Positions 22,080 through 33,777 are shown, counted from the first letter of the stretch. The stretch is DNA of 64,000 bases from Megamerina dolium (GCA_963854835.1 OY978530.1:21894937-21958936), one strand, 5' to 3'. Made by a program: numbers and translations. Notes: generated by a model from the letters alone, not told the origin.

Positions 22080-23110
22080 TTAATAAATAAAAAATGTGTG
22101 TGGTGACTCTACGATGTTGCTCGAACACTTACAGCGTCGCGACAAGACTACTGCTGCACGAAGATGTTGTATTCAGCACCTTCACTTTAACGCATATCCA
22201 ATAGGAACATTCATTCAGTCTGGGTAAGTGATTTTACACTCCACAATATACTTTTAATTCTCTTGCAGGTACATACACACGCACTATGCACCGAATTGTT
22301 AACACGTTCCCTAATGGTTGAGCTATTGCTTGTACGCCTACACTAGGAGCAGCTCTATAATGGTAAGCCCCACGATATGAAATAAAAAAAAACGTTTAGT
22401 ACTTATCTTTTGCTTTATTTCCAAATACTATAGTTCTCCAGCTTGCTCGCTCACTGCGTACCTATTTTTGCTGCTGCTTCTCACTAGCGATATCACCGGA
22501 CCAGTACCCAAAAGGTACTTCTTCTGTCAACACGCTCGCTCCTCCACAGAAATCCCAGGTACGTATGCACATATATCGCCTTACACCATACAATCAACCA
22601 ATATTAATTTTCATTGTCACTCTGTTTGTCCACTAATAATCTTTTTTTTTTCACCGTTTTAGATCACGACACCACAGACACACGCACTCATCACTGGACC
22701 AACTCGCCAACGTCTTCGCACAACCAAGAAAAATATTAACTCATCTCCACCGCTAGCAACGGACTCCCCTAATATACCCTCGGCGGCAAACGAAAAACCA
22801 TTCCTTGCTGTTACAAATAGACATAACAGACTACCGGTTTGTTCCGACGAAGGACGACATTTTCCGTCGATAAACCTACAACTTCATCAATATACTGCAG
22901 TCGCAGAGCAACGTCAGCGAAAGTATCATACAATCATGTTAGGTAACATAGACATATTATTTAACAGCTTTATACATGTTATCAACAGTTTTGTTTATGT
23001 TATTAACAGGTTTGCATATGTTGACTATTTCATATGTCTAATATTCGTTTATTTGTTTTTTTCTTTTGTTTTATTCTTTTTCTTTACAGAAAAAAAAAAT
23101 GGACGATAGA
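22080..23110 (+). other. Possible spliced gene remnant (three to four exons)
   Basis: Several well-formed splice-site pairs line up on the plus strand: donor CTGG|GTAAGT at 22223; an acceptor CTATAG near 22433 with donor CCCAG|GTACGT near 22560; an acceptor TTTTAG near 22662 with donor TTAG|GTAACA near 22943; and a strong polypyrimidine acceptor (TTTCTTTACAG) at 23091. The 22434-22560 and 22663-22943 segments join in one open frame of about 135 codons (ending ...RKYHTIML), followed after the last junction by a stop. The first exon (ATG near 22094, MCVVTLRCCSN) has a stop in the frame needed to join on. The CxxC-like start recalls THAP proteins but this is weak. It could be a decayed transposase gene or chance. 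Confidence 0.25.
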
Positions 23111-23324
23111 CCACACGCAACAATTCCTAACAACAACAACTAACATATCGTTGGAGCAACCTGAAATCTGCAATTCAAGTCACAACATAATACTAAAAAG
23201 ATGAGCTAATAACACCACCTACAGAGTTTTGCGTCATAATTTTACATTTGATATTTGCAGAGAGTAATTTTTATTGATCATATTTAATAGCAATTTATTT
23301 GAAATGCTGTTTTTCTTTTTTTCT

Positions 23325-23794
23325 AGGTAGAAGCAAAAATTACCGACATTCAGGAAACGTTATTTAGGATGACATCGACATCAGTGTTTATTCAAGCTAC
23401 CAAGTGGGGAACCGCAGTTGAAACATTGGTAAATCCAAGATTTTTGACTTTTTTTTGCTATTAATAATGTCGGTGTCTTACATTGAATGAGGTTGTTGAC
23501 GCACAGTTCTAAGCGTATACAATCTGAACATATTTACTTACTTACTTACTTACTTATGTGGCCATAACAACCAAATATCGATCTAGGTAGAAGAAAAAAA
23601 TGCCGACATTCAGGAAACGTTATTTAGGATGACATCGACATCAGTGTTTATTCAAGCTACCAAGTATGGAACCGCAGTTGAAACATTGGTAAATCCAAGA
23701 TTTTTGACTTTTTTTTTTGCTATTAATAATGTCGGTGTCTTACATTGGATGAGGTTGTTGACGCACAGTTCTATGCGTATACAATCTGAACATA
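23325..23794 (+). repeat. 260-bp tandem duplication with exon-like core
   Basis: Unit 1 starts at 23325 and unit 2 at 23585, both with AGGTAGAAG after TCT. They are nearly identical up to CAATCTGAACATA. Each has an acceptor-like CTAG before and a donor-like TTG|GTAAAT after about 105 bp that is open in one frame (DIQETLFRMTSTSVFIQA). Unit 1 is followed by 52 bp of RTE 3' end, unit 2 by BEL-1/RTE-B. Confidence 0.85.
23533..23584 (-). mobile_element. 52-bp RTE 3' end between the duplicated units
   Basis: Contains TTAC repeats and TTATGTGGCCATAACAACC then ATATCGAT, identical in type to the RTE-B 3' end at 31112-31160. It joins unit 2 through a TAGG shared by the RTE sequence and the unit start. 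Confidence 0.85.
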
Positions 23795-23799
23795 CTTAC

Positions 23800-24127
23800 T
23801 GAAAAATCTTGAGGTTATTCAAGATGAATTTGCCAATTACTAATTAAGACTAACTTTATTTCTTATTTCAATTTTTCACTTAGCCTATTAAAACTAAAAA
23901 TAACGGATTCAAAAGAGGTAAGTATGTACAAGTATTTCAGTATATAATTTTCAAATATGTAGAGGTAAGTAATTATGTATGTAATAAATTCATGTATAGG
24001 TAAGTATGTAGGTAATAAATTCATATATAGGTAAGTATGTAGGTTATAAATATATAGCGAGAAAATTTGGAACATAATGATATACAGTGTCTAACACTAA
24101 TATGTATACATTATGTTTGACGAAACA
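23800..24127 (-). repeat. BEL-1 3' LTR
   Basis: In element sense it begins TGTTTCGTCAAACA after AAGGTGGCCGG (the likely plus-strand primer) and ends GATTTTTCA. It contains about three tandem ~30-bp units around GGTAAGTATGTAGGTAATAA. Confidence 0.92.
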
Positions 24128-24155
24128 CCGGCCACCTTGACAGGATCATGATCCT

Positions 24156-26024
24156 TCAATTTCTAGAGGTAGCACCGCTAGTCGGTGAATTGGGCGTCTT
24201 ATTGTGCCCGTTTTGGTGACGACGTCTGCTACTCGAACTTTGCCGTCTTGTCCTGTGACGGTTGTGGCGACGCGGCCGAGTACCCACTGCTGTGGCGGCA
24301 CGTTGTCCTCTTGAACAATTACGAGGTCGTTGGGGTGGACGTTGCGTTGAGGGTAGAGCTATTTGGTTCTCTGTTGAAGTTCCAGGAGATAACCCTTGGA
24401 CCACTGTCGCCAAAACTGTTGCTTGAGACATCAAACAAGTTGCCATCTGTCGCAACAACGCATTGGATAAATTGGCACTTGTGCTGGTGGCAGCGCCCGC
24501 AGTGCGCATCCAATTAGAAGGTGCGCTGGTGTTAGGGCCTCTCCATCGTTGGGGTCCTGACTCAGTGGTAACAAAGGGCGTGAGTTTAGCCCTGCTTCGA
24601 AGTTTGAGCAGCGTTTCTACTTCTTCGGCGGTTAGCAATGCGCTACCTACGGTCCGAACCAGTAAATGTTTCGCCGACTTCACTGCTGCTTCCCAAAGTC
24701 CTCCGAAATGGGGCGCCCTTGGAGGTATCAAGGCGAAGGCGAACCCTTCGTCGGCGGCGAATTGGAGAATTTCCGGCTTCTGCTTCAGAAATGCTTCCCG
24801 AAGTTCCCTCAATTTCCTCTCCGCTCCCACGAAGTTTGTCGCGTTGTCGCAGTATATTGTGGCTGGTATCCCGCGGCGTCCAATGAACCTTTTGAGGGCG
24901 AAAATAAATTTATCAGCCGTTAAGTCAGCAACGAGTTCTAGGTGCACTGCTTTTGAAGCGAAGCAAACGAAAATGGCAATATACATTTTAACGGGTGGTC
25001 GACCGTGAGTTTTCAAAGAAATGTGAATGGGCCCGCAATAATCTACCCCACATATTGTAAATGGCCTTTGGGCTCGCAATCTGTCGGCGGGCAGATTGCC
25101 CATAATCTGACCTTTCAGTTTCGGCTTAGAATGGAAACAGTGAATGCAATCTCTGACAGATCTACTACAGGCCTTTCGAGCGTTTACTAGCCATATTTTT
25201 TCTCGCAGAAGCGCTACTAATGCCTTTGGTCCTGCGTGGTGATTGTGAAAATGTAGGAACCGGATGTATGCCTTCACAAAGTGGGAATTCTTGCTTAATA
25301 GCAGAGGAAATTTGGCATCGTATGGGATTGGCGCGTTTAGTAAACGGCCACCTACTCGAATCAATTTGAACGATAATGATGATTCCGAGTATTCGTGCAG
25401 AAACGGAGTTAATTTTTGTAAGTTAGTGGGAAGTACGATATTTTTCGATAACTTACTAATTTCTTCACTGAATTCAAAATGTTGAATTATTTCGACAATT
25501 TTAAGGAAACTCAGTTGTAATTCCTTTGCGGTTGGTACCACTTCAAATTCTAGCTTTCGATCTAAAATTTTTTGAAGCCACCTTAGTATGTAAGCGAAAA
25601 TCCGAAGCACCTTTCTGTGAGATGAGAACTTTTCAATTACTTCTAGCAGTGGATTTATAGTATTAATTGCTGTTAAACAACCCCGAGACACTTGATCCGC
25701 TGGGTTTTGTTTTGTTGGCACATGCCGCCAAGTGACGTTTTCACTTAACTCTTGGATTTCGGACACTCTATTTGCAACGAACGTTTGTAATGCAGATGGG
25801 TGCGTTTTAATCCAATGCAAAACTATTTTGGAGTCTGTCCAAAAATTAACTTTTTCTATTGGTCGATTCAACATTGGTGAAATTCTTGACCACAACTTGG
25901 CCAGAAGATGCGCTGCCGAGAGCTCTAGACGCGGAAGAGATTTAGTCTTCAGCGGAGCTACTTTGGACTTCGCAGTAAGCAGCGTACATCTCGTACCACT
26001 TGCGGATTGGCTACGTATATACAA
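24156..26024 (-). pseudogene. BEL-1 RNase H and integrase
   Basis: The longest open frame in the window (622 codons). RNase [21 protein letters not shown] and [13 protein letters not shown], the Glu and second Asp motifs, then [18 protein letters not shown]. Integrase: an HHCC finger ([11 protein letters not shown]...CIHCFHSKP), then [10 protein letters not shown] (first catalytic Asp), [14 protein letters not shown] (second Asp) and [15 protein letters not shown] (catalytic Glu). After ETLL (about 24610) the frame shifts: the canonical NSRPL / [12 protein letters not shown] sequence lies in another frame, so the C-terminal domain as read here is meaningless. The frame shift, plus upstream breaks, inactivate the copy. 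Confidence 0.92.
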
Positions 26025-26215
26025 GCAGCACCCGTACGCTCTTATTGACGCGTCGGAAAGCCATGAATTTGGCAGCTGGCACTCGACTCTGTATTTACAT
26101 ACCGAGGAATGCTAATTGATGGAAGCTGCAGCAAATTGGCCTTAAAATTTTGCCAGCTAGTGTCGAGGTGAAATGGAATCAGCTCATCCCAATCTAGTTT
26201 TTGAATCCAAAGCTC

Positions 26216-27058
26216 TTATAGTATGATTTTTACTTTGGTAACTAGCGGGGCTAGTAGACCAAGAGGGTCAAAGAGGCGAGCAGACACGGATAAAATATTG
26301 CGCTTGGTTGCTCGCAGCTCGCTAAAATTATCTTCTAGAATGAAGCGAAAAATGTCATCTTTCGGATGCGAATGAATTCCCAGTGTTTTCGTAGAGTCGG
26401 TATCGCTAAGTTGCAATAACTTTTCATGACTCTCACTGTTCGAACGGTTGGGGTGATTGGAAAACCACTTTGCTAGTGTGAGACCTGCCGAATCTAAAAT
26501 TTTATTCACCTCAGTTTGAATTTGCATGAGTGAACTCAAGTTATCGGATCCTGTTAGGAGGTCATCGACATAAAAGTCATTTCGAATAACTTTGGCACCG
26601 ACTGGATATTGTGATGTATTCATATCGCTTAGCATTTGCAAACACCTTGTAGAGAGAAATGGTGCAGGAGCAGTGCCTTATGTCACGGTGTTTAAACGAA
26701 AAATTTGCAAATGCTCTGATGGATCAGGTCTCCACACTATGAGCTGGAAGTTCCTGTCGTCTTCATGCACAAAAATCTGGCGATACATCTTTGTGATGTC
26801 GGCAGTAATGGCATATTTGTGCAATCGGAAGCGAAGGAGTGTCGAAAAAATCTCTTCTTGAACTGTCGGCCCGACCATCAAGATGTCATTCAACGCAACT
26901 TGTGTAGATGTACGGCTTGAAGCATCAAAAACTACGCGTAATTTGGTATTTGTGCTCTGCGGCCTTAATACACACTGGTGCGGAACGAAGTAATGCGGCT
27001 CATTCGGAATTTGGTTGTTTGTAGGACTCATATGGCCTAACATTAGGTACTCCTTCAT
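26216..27058 (-). pseudogene. BEL-1 reverse transcriptase
   Basis: Two frames carry the Pao-type RT: first part (27058-26678) with PHYFVPHQCVLRP, TKLRVVFDASSRTS, LNDILMVGPTVQEEIFSTLL and AITADITKMYRQIFV; second part (26641-26216) with NDFYVDDLLTGSD (the YVDD catalytic box) and ILSVSARLFDPLGLLAP. A frame change near 26660-26690 separates the halves, and a further gap to 26024 hides the RNase H start. Confidence 0.9.
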
Positions 27059-27067
27059 GAAGTCCAG

Positions 27068-27910
27068 TTACATTTTCCGAAGTTGTGGATTTTTCAGAGT
27101 CCTTCTCTCCAGTGCCTGAAACCGCCGAGCTGCGGTTTCATATGAATAGCCGAGTAACTGACGATCCGTTTTAAAAGGCAATCTGACTTGAAGCCTTCCA
27201 TTTGGTAAAACCCTCGTGGTTTTCGAGAAAAATTGCTCACAATCAGCTTGCTCAGGAGTCAGCCTTGTGGTATTTATTTCCGAGGGTATTTCCTCCAACG
27301 CCCGGAATTTTTGGACAGTGGCGTCGATATTTGAAATGCTTTCCTCGGACTGGCATAGTGTACTACTTGCTCGTCCACTGGAGCTTTGGTTTGTGGCGTA
27401 CTTGCCCGAAATTATCCAGCCCAATAATGTCTTTTGCAGCGTAGGCTGCTTTGGACTTATTTTGATCTGACCCACCGACAACACACCAAAGAATGTTTCA
27501 GCTCCTATTAAAATGTCAATCTTTTGACACTTGAAGAAGTTTGGGTCAGCCAGCTCGATATTATGTGGTATTTTCCAGCCATTAGTATTCACTGTATGAT
27601 CTGGGTGATTGGCTGATATCGAACGCAATACCCAAAAGTCTGCCGAAAATTCATAGTCGTTGATCCTTGATTTCACGTAAGTATTTAATTTGCCTTGGAC
27701 CCTTTTATTTGCATTGCCAATTCCAATTATATTCAGAGTCGACTTTTCTCTTTGAATTCGCAATTTTTGTGCTAATTCTTCGGTCATAAAGTTGACTTGC
27801 CACCCTGAAACAAGTAGATATCGTGCTCGCACGTAATCGCCGGAGCGAGATTTTACACCAACTACGGCTGTAGCTAACATTACTCGGTTGGGCACGCTGC
27901 TAGTATGCAT
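27068..27910 (-). pseudogene. BEL-1 aspartic protease region, active Asp lost
   Basis: 280 codons of the Pao-type protease that cuts Gag-Pol. TAVVGVKSRSGDYVRARYLL is followed by VSGWQVNFMTEELAQKL, where the family has a D-S-G core; here the catalytic Asp is Val. Downstream blocks DILIGAETFFGVL and LQKTLLGWIISGKY are normal for BEL pol. The end overlaps the RT start with a stop. The change of the key residue alone would abolish cleavage. Confidence 0.85.
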
Positions 27911-27919
27911 GGCCTGTGG

Positions 27920-29163
27920 TCACGAAGGTTGGGGCTCAGTTTTAAAGGAGATCGGATATTGATGCAACAGCGTGTGGTGTGATCTATTGCACACACGACA
28001 ACGATCTGCTTTGCACTTTGAGCCGGTGAGTCCCTTGCGCAAGCAATTTATGCACAAAGATAATGATTTGGCGAAGTCGAATCTTTCAAAACGGTAAGAG
28101 CTTGGAATTTTTGGCAAGATATTATGTAATGATTCTTTGAACCACAGTAAAGGCAAGTTGGCTGTTTCGAATTTGCCGCGACAAATGATGCCTTTGATCT
28201 TTCCACTTGTTGAGTTCTTCCCCTCTGTCGAATGTCTGCAATGGAAGGCCGCGTCTGTGATGAGGAAGCTTCTTCAGCAGATAAGTGCTGGTATCTCTTA
28301 TTGAGCATTGCTTCACAGTCAGCCCAAAGCGGCAAGCTATCGTAATCAAGTTGCTCCTCCCACTTTGACCGAGAAGTGGGATCAACCTTCGACATGACCA
28401 TGTGAATTATCATCGCGTTTGAAATATGTTTATCGTCACCCAGCGATAAAAGCGAATCGTATACCGCAGACAATGTGTCGATCATAGATCGCAAAGAGGA
28501 TGCAGAAGGTCCCTGAATTTTCGAAAGATCAAAGAGCTTTGAAATCGTATTAAAAAATATCAGACATTTATTGTCATAGACTTTCTTTAAACTAGCCAGC
28601 GCCTTTGGATAGTTTTCTTCCGAAATTTGGAAAGACTTCACTGTGCCCAAGGCCTCACCAAATAAACAGGACACCAAATGATTAAATTTTTCTATATCTG
28701 GGATTGTTGGATCGTTATGCACTAAACTCTCAAACAAACTCATAAAACTTTTAAATTCAGAGTATTCTCCTCTAAATTTGGGTAGTGACATCTTTGGCAG
28801 TCGCGAACTGTGGGGTGCAATAAATGATGCTTCAGCAATCGAGGGCTTATTTTTCTCCAATATCGATATAATTATGGACTTTGTTTCGACAATTATGTCC
28901 TCTAACTCTCCACGTGCCATGTCTTCCTCATCAATTTCTTCTATCTTCGACTGATACTTCATAAGCTTCTCGCTATGTGAATTCAGTATCTCAAGTCGAC
29001 ACTCCAATTCGATGGGATCTAGTGACATGGTTTTTTCAAGAAGCCTCATTTTTATGCGTAGTATGCTGCTTTTAGCAACTGTCCTTTGGTGCTTCAAGGA
29101 TTTTAAATCAATCATCTCCTTACTTGGAAAAAGACTCGAAATAGTAGATTTTGGCTTACTCAT
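27920..29163 (-). pseudogene. BEL-1 Gag
   Basis: The capsid protein, starting at the ATG at 29163 (MSKPKSTISSLFPSKEMIDL). Residues 1-130 form a helical region; then LPKFRGEYSEFKSFMSLFESL, the DUF1759-type BEL Gag core. An intact knuckle TCLYCGSKNHYIISCQKF (about 28160) follows and the first frame stops at 28048. A second frame (28156-27920) supplies FDFAKSLSLCINCLRKG and CRVCNRSHHTLLHQYP, the second zinc region. The frame change between the two, and the stop before protease, show decay. Confidence 0.9.
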
Positions 29164-30765
29164 TTTTTTTGAAACTATGTATATAATTTAAATATTCGAC
29201 AAGTTCGCTGCTTTGACCTGTGGCTTGTGTTTAAACGGAAAAGGATCTGGAAGTTTGTCAGCAAAACGAAAACGAGAGCGAAAGAAATAGCTGACTTCAC
29301 CAGAATCAACAATAATGAAAACGACAGTAAGCAGCGAATAATTGAGTACAGCTCGAAAAGATATGCTTCTATGCGTAACCAGTTAATGCACTATAAATTA
29401 TACCAAATCAAATGCAGAACTGCAGCACAATGAACGAATGAATAACTCGTTCAGCGTAACGAAAAATGTGATCTGAGTGTATAACTAAATTTATTTATTG
29501 TGTTCAATTGTTAATTTTTGAATCACTAACTCGTACTTCCAGAACAAACGGAAAACTAGTTGCTTGTTCTCTTTATTATATTTCTTTTTTAAAAAAACGA
29601 TAAATAGCATGTTTTTATACAAATCGCAAAGAAAACTATCACTTCAACAATTTTGCCCCACCATAATCTCTGTCTTATAAATATGTGCAGTCTGTGTCGC
29701 AACGTAATTAATATAATTTCAAAATAAATTCGAGTATGAAATTTGGAAAAAACAAACAAAAGCTATATAAAATAACTTTAAATATGTTAATAATCTCATC
29801 TAAAATCACTGCAACTTAGCAATTTATAATTCTAAATATAACAATTTTATTTTAATAATCATTTCCTGTATGAGATAATGAACATTTTCGTATATTTATT
29901 CTCCAAATGATTTATGCCGATGTTATGCACTTCACTTATCATTTCAACAATTTTGCCCCACCGTAATCTCTGAATCACTTTTAACGCAGTGCACAAATGT
30001 ATGTTTATGAATGTAAGTATGTAAATATAATTGCATATAAGAATGTGATTACAAAGAGATGCCAATAATGAAATGATGTTGTTGTTATTCTCGTAATATT
30101 TTGACAATATTCTTTAAAGTGGAACAACTAATCACACAAAAAACAACAACTTTCATTTATTGCACTCTATACCTCTTTTTTATGTAATGGGGTTCTTCCA
30201 GCCCCGACTTCCCTCTTGCATAAAATACAGCTGCACACCATTGGATGATAACAGCAAGCCGGCAGCAACAGGAACAGCAGCGAAGGCAGCAATAAGAACA
30301 GCGGTAATGGCAACAACGACGGTGGTGGAAATGCTAACAGCAACAGATGCACTGGCGACGGCAGCAACAAATAGCTACTTCGATGACAACAACGATAGCA
30401 ATGGTGATATAAGCACTTTTGTACACAGCTAGTGTAAAAATTTACTTGTCTGACTTTACGTAGATGCCTATTTATTGCAATTAAAAAAAACGTTGTGATG
30501 CTGACGTTGGTGTCAGATTTACAAGAACTTCAATACAACTCTGCTCAATTTCAATCAAATCTTCTTCACTTTCCAAGAACTGGACTATGTAAAAGGAATG
30601 GTAGCCCCTTCCTCAGCTCTCTATGTACAGCCAATTTTTTAAGGTGTACTTGAAGTTGTTTTCTCTCTTTTCACAAACGATATATTTAATATATTTAATT
30701 ATTCGCGTGATTTTAATTATATTTCATTTTTAGATTTTATAAACTTTATTCACTTTAACGGGAAT
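29164..30765. other. BEL-1 leader, unusually long (1.6 kb)
   Basis: This lies between the PBS and the gag ATG. It is AT-rich with two copies of a 32-bp sequence (core CAACAATTTTGCCCCACC, at about 29643 and 29943) and a CAG/CAA-rich block at 30240-30410 with a chance plus-strand frame rich in Ala and Thr. Other BEL leaders are normally a few hundred bases at most, so part may be a captured insertion. Confidence 0.6.
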
Positions 30766-30783
30766 GTCCCTGCTCGGGCGCCA
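30766..30783 (-). promoter_or_regulatory. BEL-1 primer binding site, tRNA-Lys-like
   Basis: Minus-strand TGGCGCCCGAGCAGGGAC directly follows the 5' LTR. It is one base from the well-known tRNA-Lys PBS TGGCGCCCGAACAGGGAC. Confidence 0.8.
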
Positions 30784-31111
30784 TGAAAAATCTTGAGGTT
30801 ATTCAAGATGAATTTGCCAATTACTAATTAAGACTAACTTTATTTCTTATTTCAATTTTTCACTTAGCCTATTAAAACTAAAAATAACGGATTCAAAAGA
30901 GGTAAGTATGTACAAGTATATCAGTATATTATATTCAAAAATGTAGAGGTAAGTAATTATGTATGTAATAAATTCATGTATAGGTAAGTATGTACGTAAT
31001 AAATTCATATATAGGTAAGTATGTAGGTTATAAATATATAGCGAGAAAATTTGGAACATAACGATATACAGTGTTTAACATTAATATGTATACATTATGT
31101 TTGACGAAATA
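30784..31111 (-). repeat. BEL-1 5' LTR
   Basis: Same length as the 3' LTR. The terminal CA of the plus-strand reading has become TA. The adjoining CTTAC (31112-31116) is the target duplication shared with 23795-23799. Confidence 0.92.
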
Positions 31112-31157
31112 CTTACTTACTTACTTACTTATGTGGCCATAACAACCGAATATCGAT

Positions 31158-32406
31158 TTAGGCCGAAAATAACATGCTTCGCCAGCCATCTCTGTTCTTC
31201 GCTAGCTGGCGCCAGTTAGAAATTCCAAGCGCCGTCAGGTTCTCCAGTACTTGGTCTTTGCACCGGAGGTGAGGTCTTCCTCTTCTGAGTCGTCCTCCAG
31301 CAGGCTCCGAATATAACACCTTCTTAGCTGGAGCGTGTTCTTCCATTCGCTCGACATGACCTAGCCAGCGCAGCCGCTGGATTTTGATGCGCTTTACTAT
31401 GTCAATATCGGCATACAGCTCGTACAGCTCATGGTTGTACCTTATTCGGTACTCGCCATCAACGCAAATAGGTCCAAAGATCTTGCGTAGGACTTTTCTC
31501 TCGAAAACTCTAAGCATTCGCTCATCCGAGGTGGAAATTGTCCAGGCTTCAGCGCCATATGTTAGGACAGGCATTATGAGAGACTTGTAGAGTGTAGTTT
31601 TCGTTCTTCGAGAGAGGGCTCGACTTCTCAATTGCTTACTTAGCCCAAAGTAGCACCTGTTAGCAAGAGTTATCCTACGCATGATCTCCAAGCTTACGTC
31701 ATTACTGCTGTTAATGTTGGTTCCAAGATATACAAAGTCCCTTACTACTTCAAAAGCGTAGTTGTCAACAGTGACGTGATGTCCAAGACGCCGGGACTCT
31801 TTGTTTGTTGACACTAGATTCTTCGTCTTGCCCTCGTTCAACGTAAGACCCATCCGACGCGACTATCTTTCTAACTCTGAGAATGCTGCACTGACTGCTC
31901 GCGTGCCGATTATGTCAATATCGTCGGCATACGCTAACAGCATTACACTTTTGTTAAAGATAGTGCCATTATGTCGTAGATCAGCAGCTCGTATTATTTA
32001 CTCCATAATAAGATTGAAGAAGTCGCACGATAACGAATCACCTTGTCTGAAACCTTGCCTTACCGGACTGTCGAAAACGGCTTTATAATCAACAAATAGG
32101 TGGTGTGTCGATCTGTTTTTCTTGGGTCTTCTCCAGGATTTGGCGCAGTGTGAAAATTTGGTCGATGGTAGATTTACCAGGTCTGAAGCCACACTGATAA
32201 GGTCCAATCAGGTTGTGGAGCATAGGCTTCAACCTTTCACACAGTACGCTCGATAAAACCTTGTATGCGATGCTCAGGAGACTTATTCCACGGTAGTTGA
32301 CGCAAATTGTGGGGTCTCCTTTTTTATATACAGGAGAGAGAACACTGAGCCTCCAATCATCAGGCATGCTTTCATCCGACCATATTCTGCTTATGAGCTG
32401 GTGCAT
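31158..32406 (-). pseudogene. RTE-B reverse transcriptase
   Basis: Minus-strand pieces: WSDESMPDDWRLSVLSPVYK and [19 protein letters not shown] (32406-32089), [15 protein letters not shown], then [15 protein letters not shown] joined directly to [14 protein letters not shown]. About 45 residues present in RTE-A are missing here. [10 protein letters not shown] (about 31940-31915) retains the catalytic box, and 31853-31158 is open to the end (231 codons, ending WRSMLFSA). Stops at the EN-RT linker and after NLIME. Confidence 0.9.
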
Positions 32407-32419
32407 GTAGGCGAGCAGT

Positions 32420-33777
32420 TCATCGCCTCCGGTCCCTCCATAGGCTCAGTACACTCTGGACATCTGTAACCAGATTCCCATTTCCATCACGACATGAAGA
32501 GGCTCCGGGATTTAAACCTCCACTTAGGCGCTTGATCTTTTCGAAGAATTTTCGAGTCTCTTTCTTGTCGGTACACATCTCTATCTCCTCACACTCGCGT
32601 CTTTCTTGTTCTCTTTTCTTGCGCCTGAAAAGACGTCTCTCTGTACCGCTCCTTAACAGCTCGCGTTGCACCTGCACGCAGGGTTCTTCTGTAGGAGGCG
32701 TCTTTCTCTGCGGTAGCGTCGTGACACTCCGGCACTCATTCCTCAGAAAACGGTAATAACCGATTACCTCCTCGGCAGCAGTAGTCATGGAGTGGGATAT
32801 ATGTGTCCACCGTGCGCATGTATTATCAAGTGGGGGAGTGTTCTGCATAAGCAGATCGGATAGTCGAGTGGAAAATGCATCTGCTGTCTCTGGTGATCGC
32901 AGCTTACTGACGTCGAGCTTTCTCTGTGTGGGAGTTCTCTTGATATTTGCGACACATAAACGTGTGCGCACCTTAGCTGCCACAAGGTAGTGATCCGAGT
33001 CGATGTTGGCACCACGGATCGATTTCACGTCCATCACACTGAAAGCATGCCTTCCGTCAATCACCACATGATCAATTTGGTTTCTTGTTCTTTGATCTGG
33101 AAACAGCCATGTCGCTTTGTGGATGTCGAGATACTGGAATCTGGTACCACCAATTACCATGTTTCGTGCTGCGGCGAAGTCGATCAGCTTCATTCCGTTA
33201 TCGGAGGTGTTCTGGTGGCGGCTGAATTTTCCGACAGTTAGACCAAAGGTACCTTCCTTGCCCACCCTGGCATTAAAGTCTCCAAGCACGATTTTGATAT
33301 CGTGGCGAGGGCAGCGGTCGTAAGCTTCTTCGAGGCTCTGGAAAAAGCTCTCCTTGGTCACATTATCCTTCTTATCCGTCGGAGCGTGGGCACATATAAG
33401 GCTGATGTTAAAGAATTTTGCCTTGATGCGGATTGTGGCCAGCCGTTCGTTCACAGGCGTGAACTGTGAGACAAGATGTCGTAGTCTCTTGCTGACCAAA
33501 AATCCACATCCTAATTCGCGCCTTTCAGCATGGCAACTGTAGTAGATGCCACAGGACGCTCTTTTGGAGCAGCCCTGTCCCATCCATCGCATTTCCTGGA
33601 GAGCGGTGATGTCAGCTCTGTATTTTTCGAGGACATCAACCAGCTGGATAGAGGCACCCTCCCTATAAAGGGACCGGACATTCCAGGGGCATATCCGTAA
33701 ATCATGGTCCTCTTTCGTTTGCGGGGGTCATCAACAAAGGGGGTAGTCCGTTTCCGAGGAATTTTTATATCATTCAC
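32420..33777 (-). pseudogene. RTE-B endonuclease and N-terminus
   Basis: The DNA-nicking domain. A likely N-terminal frame (33777-33511) gives RKRTMIYGYAPGMSGPFIG. A shifted frame (33592-32420, 390 codons) has MGQGCSKRASCGIYYSCH, ICAHAPTDKKDNV, IKIVLGDFNARVGKEGTFG, NQIDHVVIDGRH and NIDSDHYLVAAKVR: the catalytic Asn/Asp, Asp and His blocks all intact. A Lys/Arg/Glu-rich stretch follows, and the linker to RT is deleted at about 32425 (compare RTE-D, which retains it). One frameshift near 33560 separates the two frames. Confidence 0.9.

Larger units (their letters stand above)
23800..31111 (-). mobile_element. BEL-1: full-length BEL/Pao retrotransposon (7.3 kb)
   Basis: Two 328-bp LTRs (TG...CA) enclose, on the minus strand, PBS, a long leader, gag, protease, RT, RNase H and integrase. 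A 5-bp target duplication CTTAC flanks it (23795-23799 and 31112-31116). The LTRs differ at about nine positions by eye, so the insertion is not recent. Frameshifts and stops in gag-pol make it inactive. It sits within the (TTAC)n tail of RTE-B. Confidence 0.93.

Noticed and set aside
30160..30432. 90-codon plus-strand Ala/Thr-rich protein
   Set aside because: Lies antisense in the BEL-1 leader, composed of CAG/CAA-type repeats, with no recognised domain; treated as chance.
32420..33592. Host 'craniofacial development protein 2-like' gene
   Set aside because: That annotation is the RTE endonuclease; here it is followed by RT, an RTE tail and TSDs.
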